From assembly GCF_030247195.1 (NCBI RefSeq), contig NC_080671.1, forward strand, positions 206,768,397-206,832,396: DNA of 64,000 bases, given 5' to 3'. Origin of the DNA: Topomyia yanbarensis (taxonomy: Eukaryota > Arthropoda > Insecta > Diptera > Culicidae). A program made the translations under genes and the position numbers. Below, piece by piece: positions 55,447 to 64,000 of the stretch (position 1 is the first letter of the stretch; every line of letters starts with the position of its first letter). Under the pieces are notes generated by a model. That model saw only the letters and a list, made by a program, of their open reading frames with translations, was not told the origin of the DNA and did no database searches.

Positions 55447-57557
55447 GTTACCACCTTTTTTGAATTATCAAAAATCTTTCCAATCTCTCCTTCCATTTCG
55501 GACTCTTCCGAGTCGCTGTCTTCAGAAGTGTCATCATTTATCTTTTTAACTCGACGTAGATGGTTGCGTTTCGATGATTTCTTCCGGCAAACCTTTTCAA
55601 AATGGTTCTTCTCGTTACATTTCTTGCATTTTTTGCCGTAGGCTGGACATGATCCTTTTTCAAACAGGTGCCAATCCCCACAAAACTTGCACTTGCGAAC
55701 CTTGGAAGATGAGGGTGTTTTGATTTTATTTACTTCTGCCATCTTATCTAATGTAAACAGCCCGGGGACAACTTGACAGATAGTGCTTGTTTCATATATG
55801 TACCACCGATTTGATGGTAGCGCTAGTATGCCTTTTCTGTACGACTACCACGAACAACGACACGAAAAAGTTTCAAGAGAAAAGCGTGTTTCGTTACGTG
55901 TGTTATGAACGCCGTCAATGCGGCTAGAACAACATTTAGAAAAAGCGTATTCCAAAATGTGGATAAAGAAAAATATTATTAGAGAATAAATTTATCCCTG
56001 ATTGGAAACCGTCAGCAAAGTTACATAAATCTTATTACAGATTTAGCTGGAAGGTGTTGTTTTTAGCAACCGGCTCTCTTCCTTCCTAAAAATGTTTTGG
56101 TTTTCTTGTTGTGTGAAGTTTGTAATCGGTAAATCATTGGTGTTATAAATGAAATATAAATGAAAAACTTTTTGGCCAATGAAAGTAAATCACCAAGCTT
56201 AACAATTCGTGAACCTGCGACATCTTGTTTCAAGTTCATTAAGAACGTCAAGAATCCTAGCATTTTGATTGGGAGAATAAACAATATATATAGGATTTTC
56301 TACACATTTAGCAAAATTGGTTTTGAATAAAATTTGTGTGCTTTTATCAGAATTCTGGCATCAAACCAGTAGTGCTCGGTTTCAGCAAGAATGCTGCCAG
56401 GAATGTACAATTTTGTTCGACTTCGGCCAGAGTTTTGTTCGACTTTTGCAATAATTCTGTCCGGAAGATGTTGCGATGGTTTTGGTATGGATCCCTTCAG
56501 AATTATTCTGGCATTTTCCTCGGCTCTACCGGAGGATTTCATGCCTTAGGAGATGTTGATTAGTTTCGGAAGATTTTCGGAAATTCCAATATAAGTGGTA
56601 GTGGCTTGATTTTGAAAGTCATCTTCTTGTATTTCCGAAAATCGATTTATTTTCTTTCGGATTTTTTAAATTCCAAATGGAATCTATGTTTCTGTTTAAG
56701 TATGGGGGAATGAGGACAGTTTCTAATGTGAACAGCGAAATAAATTTGATGAAAGAAATGCTTAAATTATTTTTTAGATATGGAAAATAGTAAATGGGAT
56801 GCGCCTTTTTCAAATTTTGCTCCATTTGAGCCGCCATGACATCACCAAATCACCACAAAATTTGCTTATGAGTTCAATATATGGGAGCTGTCAAGTTGTC
56901 CCCGGGCTGAATGTAAACGTCTGAACATGCTTCGCTGTAATTTCCTCAATACGACACAGGTCTATTGCCTTGGCTGCTGTGATATCCGTCATTGTGAGCA
57001 TCTTGCATCTAAGGTGTGGCCACTTATTTGAGGTAGCCAGCTTGTATGTCACCATTTCTGCTTCAAGAGCTCCAAACTTGCTCGGCCTAGCAAGAGCTTT
57101 CAAACGAGCCATGTAGTCGTCGATATTTTCTCCTGCTGTCTGGTTGGCCGTGAAAAATTCTAACCGATCTACGATGATGTTTCTTTTGCGTACCACTTTG
57201 GCCTTAATCGCTGCTAACACGGTATCTGATGATCTCCTATCTTCAGCCGTCAGGTCAAAGTTGCAAAATTTTCTTAAAGCTTCCGTGCCTACAACTGATA
57301 GCAGGAACTTTTTTTGCATTTTCGTCCTCTGGCCAGTTGTCCATACCAATAGCCGTTGCATAATTGCGCCAGTTGCCCTCAAAGAATGTATAGTTCTCTT
57401 CCATGTCTCCTAAAATGGCTAATGGAGGCGGAAGCGGGACATTTTGGGGCGAAGCCGCTAATGGTGCTGGTGCTGCCTCTTGCGGCTGACGCTGCTGACG
57501 AATTAGCTCTCCGAAAAGCTTGTTTTGATGTTTTAACAAATCTGCTATTAGTTCCAT
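55440..57557 (-). pseudogene. gag, with two CCHC knuckles, frameshifted and split by a hAT element
   Basis: Gag starts at ATG 57557 (MELIADLLKHQNKLFGELI), followed by a proline/alanine segment and FFEGNWRNYATAIGMDNWP, the capsid-like start. A frame change at an A-run (near 57310) leads to FLLSVVGTEALRKFCNFDL and FTANQTAGENIDDYMARLKA. The hAT element 55758-56909 then interrupts. Beyond it the frame resumes in phase with CKFCGDWHLFEKGSC and CKKCNEKNHFEKVC, two zinc knuckles that would bind element RNA. Stop at 55440. Confidence 0.82.
55758..56909. mobile_element. 1.15-kb hAT-type non-autonomous element in gag
   Basis: Terminal repeats CAGCCCGGGGACAACTTGAC and the exact complement ending at 56909. 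AATGTAAA is duplicated on both sides (55750-55757, 56910-56917). No hAT transposase motif in the interior; frames at 56063-56837 are unrecognised. Confidence 0.9.
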
Positions 57558-57692
57558 AGTGTTTTTGTTTTGCTATCACAAAACACAAAAAGTTTAAATC
57601 GCTTTCTGTTTTGCTCAATTCCTTTACGCGGATCTCCGGTTTTCGATACCCGACGATTACAAACGTTTCTCGAACTTTCTATGCCGCGAAAA

Positions 57693-57744
57693 CTTCTGAC
57701 ACCATGTTACTTTTATGGCTCAGAGAGAAATACAATGTACGTCC
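57693..57744 (-). promoter_or_regulatory. LTR boundary and candidate primer-binding site
   Basis: On the minus strand the LTR ends AAAAGTAACA (57714-57705) and is followed at once by TGGTGTCAGAAG. TGG would pair with the CCA of a tRNA; I do not assign which tRNA. Confidence 0.6.
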
Positions 57745-57941
57745 GCTCAGTACAAAGAACTTTTTTAACTGTCGTTCATAAGGAAATCAAGATGAATATA
57801 CATAAGGTGTGGATAAAATGTATACCCGACTAAAAGCTATTGCAACAGGCATAAAAATCCAACTTTCAAAGCAATAACCAATATTGCAATAGCCTTCCGT
57901 TTGCCAGCATTTAATTAAACCAAAGGCCTTAGTATAAAGGT
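57745..57941. other. Possible remainder of the 5' LTR
   Basis: Diverges from the other LTR after 40 bases. 58105-58140 (ATTAAACTCGCCTAGCCACC) weakly resembles 53748-53768, so the LTR may continue through here with insertions. Confidence 0.3.
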
Positions 57942-58083
57942 ACGCAAAGAGTGTGCAGAAAGTGAAGCCGAAAAAAGCCTACCTATCGAGCAAAATTAGA
58001 ATCCAACTTTGCTGCAGAGGTATCAGAGATGGATTCCAATTGTGCTCGATAGGTAGACTTTCTTTGACTTCACTCTTTGCGCA
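57942..58083. mobile_element. 142-bp hairpin element
   Basis: CGCAAAGAGTG and GCCTACCTATCGAGCAAAAT, then AGAATCCA, pair with TGGATTCCAATTGTGCTCGA, TAGGTAGAC and CACTCTTTGCG. Non-coding foldback within the LTR region. Confidence 0.75.
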
Positions 58084-58146
58084 ACTGTTCTCTATAGACT
58101 GTGAATTAAACTCGCCTAGCCACCATCTCGTTCACTGGCTCTCTAC

Positions 58147-58450
58147 CAGGGTGGCCAGATAGAATTCCTTAATATCGGTAGGGTCACTAAAAGTTTATCG
58201 GTTGGCCGGGTTGTTGTACCAAAACGTTGTTGTTGACATACAATTGTAAAATACTGAAAACACAGATCTCAGACCAAATCCAACCCAAAAAATGAATGTT
58301 GAGTAGGACGTGTCCAAAATCAATAAAAATCGGTAGTTTTCGGTAGGGATCACAAAATATCGGTAGTTTTGCCTTGGTCGTCTGTGAATCAAAATCTGGG
58401 AGATCGAAATCGGTAGGACTACCGATAAATCGGTAGGTCTGGCCACCGTG
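58147..58450. mobile_element. 304-bp hAT-type MITE with 8-bp duplication
   Basis: Ends CAGGGTGGCCAGA and the complement of TCTGGCCACCGTG. CTCTCTAC is duplicated (58139-58146, 58451-58458). TCGGTAG phrases repeat inside. Confidence 0.88.
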
Positions 58451-58509
58451 CTCTCTACGCTGAAAAATTCATTCAAAGCTGTCAACACAAAACCGTCAAA
58501 ACAAATTTA

Positions 58510-58726
58510 AGTACGATTCAGACGATACATCAGTTTCCGTAAACGGAACGTCACCGTTCCGTCAGGATAAGTTAAATGGTTTCTCTTGTGCGCGTTCACA
58601 CGTGCCGTATGTCAAAACGTTCCGTGCCGTTGGTGCTGTGTATGAATACCCCCATTTAATTGCGGGTAACTAATCTTGACATTCCATACCGGTGACGGAA
58701 GCCTGATATTTCGTGTGAATCGTACT
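58510..58726. mobile_element. 217-bp MITE with TTA duplication
   Basis: AGTACGATTCAGACGA and its complement ending GTGAATCGTACT. TTA on both sides (58507-58509, 58727-58729). A three-base TWA target is typical of PIF/Harbinger (inference). Inner GTTTCCGTAAACGGAAC is self-complementary. Confidence 0.8.
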
Positions 58727-58729
58727 TTA

Positions 58730-59610
58730 GTCTTTCGTGGGATGAACTCTCATTTATTCAAAAGATCCAAAAAATCACTTGTAATGACAGATATTATTGG
58801 ATTATTTTATTAAATTTATCGTTTAAAATCGTTTTTATCACAAATATGCCAGCTTTACTTTTGGCAGAAGAACATACGCGCAAATCCGCTCGGCTTTCAC
58901 TTTGACAACCTGGCATCCTAATGTCCCTCACCTAGATTGCAAACATCATCAAGCATATTTCATGCATAAGTTGACATAGATCTTTCATTAGGGCTTAAAT
59001 CGCAAATGTAAACAAACTGCGTTTTCGCTATTATGACATTATGCGACAAAAATACTACAAGATTGAGGTTAAAATTAGTTAAAATGGTGTTTAGTTCGAT
59101 TTATAATTAAAGAAAACAAAACGGCGAAACACGCATTTTCTTCGAGATTTCGACTTAGGCCCTTCTTCTCATATGGAATATAAAGGCTAAACTTACATTT
59201 TTAGACAGAACCGGGGCGTACGGTTATTATTCACAAAATGATTCTTGAAACGGCTGTTCTATTATATAAATGATAAGCAATATCTACTATGATCATGTCT
59301 ACTCGATAGTTGTTGCACATAAACATTCGAATATTTCGATATTTTCATGAAATTTGAAGAAAAGATGCACGCGTCCTTTTATTTACATTGGGTTACTATA
59401 CGCCCATTTGCTGAGCCCTATTGAAAAGTATATTATCAAGCTCGCCCATTTACCCAGCCCTACCCATAGCAAGACAGAGTCAGTTTAGTCCATTTACCGC
59501 GCCCTTCTGAAAATTATATTCACGGTTTAGCCCTTTCGCAAATGGTGGTTGCTGAAGGGCGAAATCACGACTGGAATGCAAATTGGGCGTAAGCATTTTT
59601 TTTTGTTTCT
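58730..59610. other. AT-rich intergenic sequence
   Basis: TTAGGGCTTAAATCGC (58989) and GGGCGAAATCAC (59557), with several GCCCATTT phrases at 59400-59500, suggest another decayed repeat whose ends I could not define. Confidence 0.3.
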
Positions 59611-59957
59611 ACCCACTAAAAGCACATAGAAGTTCTTTGTTATATTGTCATAAGGTTTAACCAAATATGCTTCAGGAAAGACATGGTCATAAAGTAATTT
59701 ATACCTACAATAAAAACTACATTTAGAAAAGCATCGCCGAATATTGAAACTGATTTTTCTCCATTTGAGTACATTGAGGCCCTAATGAAAGATCTGTGTC
59801 GAAGTGCTACAGCACCTCTGACAGACAATTGCTTTAAGATGGTTATTGCATTACGCCTCGATAGTGTCGCATCGAGAAGACCGAGAGGGCTTTTGGGTCT
59901 TTTTCATGTCATATATTTTTTTCATACTCTGCGCCAACCCATACTAACGCTAAACCA

Positions 59958-62911
<2,954 letters not shown>

Positions 62912-63255
62912 TGGTTTAGCGTTAGTATGGGTTGGCGCAGAGTATGAAAAAAATATATGACATGAAAAAGACCCAAAAGCCCTCTCGGTCTTCTCGATGC
63001 GACACTATCGAGGCGTAATGCAATAACCATCTTAAAGCAATTGTCTGTCAGAGGTGCTGTAGCACTTCGACACAGATCTTTCATTAGGGCCTCAATGTAC
63101 TCAAATGGAGAAAAATCAGTTTCAATATTCGGCGATGCTTTTCTAAATGTAGTTTTTATTGTAGGTATAAATTACTTTATGACCATGTCTTTCCTGAAGC
63201 ATATTTGGTTAAACCTTATGACAATATAACAAAGAACTTCTATGTGCTTTTAGTG

Positions 63256-63258
<3 letters not shown>

Positions 63259-63288
<30 letters not shown>
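63259..63288. repeat. (AT)n tract at the right edge of the palindrome
   Basis: Thirty bases of TA repeat joining the palindrome edge to the next MITE. Confidence 0.9.
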
Positions 63289-63292
<4 letters not shown>

Positions 63293-63553
63293 CAGAAAAA
63301 AGGTTTGTAGGTTCAATAAAATTTATTTATTGTTTCAATAAAACAACAATTATCGTTCCGTTTTTCAATAATTATTTTATTGAAATTAAAAGAAAATTAT
63401 TGATACTAAAAATGTATTTATTGAAAGCAAAAAATTGTTGTTCTAATAAAAAAAATATTTTCAAACCAATAAGTTTGTTAAAGTGATAAACAATAAATGA
63501 TTGGATTCAATAACACATATTTTTGGTTTAAATATGCTATTTTTTTCTGCGTG
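63289..63553. mobile_element. 265-bp MITE with CACGCAGAAAAAA ends
   Basis: CACGCAGAAAAAA (63289) pairs with TTTTTTCTGCGTG (63541-63553). ATAT flanks both sides, compatible with a TA target. The interior is full of AATAAAATTT/ATTTTATTGAA phrases. Tc1/mariner-group MITE is likely but unproven. Confidence 0.8.
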
Positions 63554-64000
63554 ATATAGTACCTGTGTTGAATCGATAGTTTTGGATATTTCAGCAGCGT
63601 AGCTAAGGAACATTGATTGGTGCCGATGGTCTTGAACCAGTGGTGATTGCAATTACAATTGGTAGGTGGTCACTATCGTGGGGATCAGATATTACCTTCC
63701 ACTTGAAATCTAACCGTAGTGATGTCGAGCATAAGGATATGTCCAGTGCACTTGCTTGCGCAGGTGGTCTAGGAATCCGTGTCATTTCCCCTGTGTTCAG
63801 AATTGTCATATTGAAGTTGTCACAAAGGTCTTGAATTGTCGAAAATCGATTACCGTCGTACAGACAGCCCCACCCCGTACCGTAGGAGTTAAAGTCTCCA
63901 AGAAGCAGGTGGGGCGACGGAAGGTGGTCAATCACGTTGGAGAATCTTCGATATCCCATCATGGCCCTAGGAGGAATGTAAATAGAAGCAATGCAATGAT
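63554..64000 (-). pseudogene. I-type endonuclease fragment, continuing past the window
   Basis: The minus strand reads (from the window edge) YIPPRAMMGYRRFSNVIDHL, LLLGDFNSYGTGWGCLYDGN, IPRPPAQASALDISLCSTSL and ISDPHDSDHLPIVIAIT, then INVP and a stop. GDFN and SDH are the endonuclease motifs. Same family and strand as the left palindrome arm, so it is the upstream part of that element, separated from it by the right arm and a MITE. Confidence 0.85.

Larger units (their letters stand above)
53558..58146 (-). mobile_element. Internally deleted Ty3/gypsy-type LTR retrotransposon with hAT insertions
   Basis: On the minus strand the order is LTR-like end (from 57705 upward), candidate primer site TGGTGTCAGAAG just inside it (57704-57693), gag, protease, truncated RT joined to integrase C-terminus, and LTR-like end at 53558. 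The two ends share about 40 bases starting TGTTAYTTTTATGGCTCAG, then diverge. hAT elements interrupt gag (55758-56909) and the 3' region (53835-54194). RT palm, RNase H and integrase core are deleted. Two CCHC knuckles and the DTGA protease suggest a Mag-like lineage, inferred only. It has no envelope gene and cannot move on its own. Confidence 0.82.

Overview
This window looks like repeat-dense, gene-poor DNA from a large insect genome, most probably a culicine mosquito. That is inferred from AT-richness, (AT)n and (CA)n tracts, and layers of I/R1/LOA/RTE non-LTR elements, Ty3/gypsy, hAT, mariner/pogo and many foldback MITEs nested in one another. A decayed histone H1 tail with histone-type 3' stem-loops confirms a metazoan source. 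I see no intact host protein gene, no tRNA or rRNA gene and no bacterial operon structure. The only intact long coding regions are the two ORFs of one retrotransposon.

Layout. 0.4-4.9 kb: a decayed R1-like non-LTR element (minus), split by a 1.1-kb DNA transposon with CACTG ends. 5.4-6.2 kb: another reverse transcriptase relic. 7.1-8.1 kb: a three-unit tandem repeat. 8.42-14.56 kb: a full-length, apparently intact I-type non-LTR element (minus) with ORF1, ORF2, poly-A, target-site duplication and tandem 5' UTR monomers. 14.9-17 kb: two MITEs. 17.9-19.2 kb: a foldback whose spacer holds a 253-bp insertion with a 12-bp target-site duplication and a textbook hammerhead ribozyme (18727-18801). 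19.5-20 kb: a mariner-type transposase relic. 22.3-31.5 kb: inverted and direct repeats around histone debris, a TA-flanked element and LOA-like non-LTR relics in both orientations.

32.9-45.6 kb is a nest of inverted-repeat elements: a 3.2-kb foldback, two copies of a TTAA-flanked element, a pogo-like 3.7-kb element, two copies of a MITE with 7-bp target duplications, and several near-perfect hairpins. Several of the hairpins share the same apical core. 46.9-53.5 kb: long (TA)n tracts, two of them abutting the same repeat terminus, plus simple repeats and an RTE-like relic. 53.5-58.5 kb: an internally deleted Ty3/gypsy element interrupted by hAT insertions with clean 8-bp duplications. 59.6-63.3 kb: a 3,648-bp perfect palindrome made of two identical copies of a decayed I-type element around an (AT)n centre. 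The endonuclease part of the same element lies outside it at 63.6-64.0 kb.

How the parts relate: the I-type ORF1 and ORF2 form one self-mobilising unit. Nearly everything else is non-autonomous or dead. The most unusual items are the hammerhead ribozyme mini-element, the giant palindrome and the hairpin families with a shared apex.
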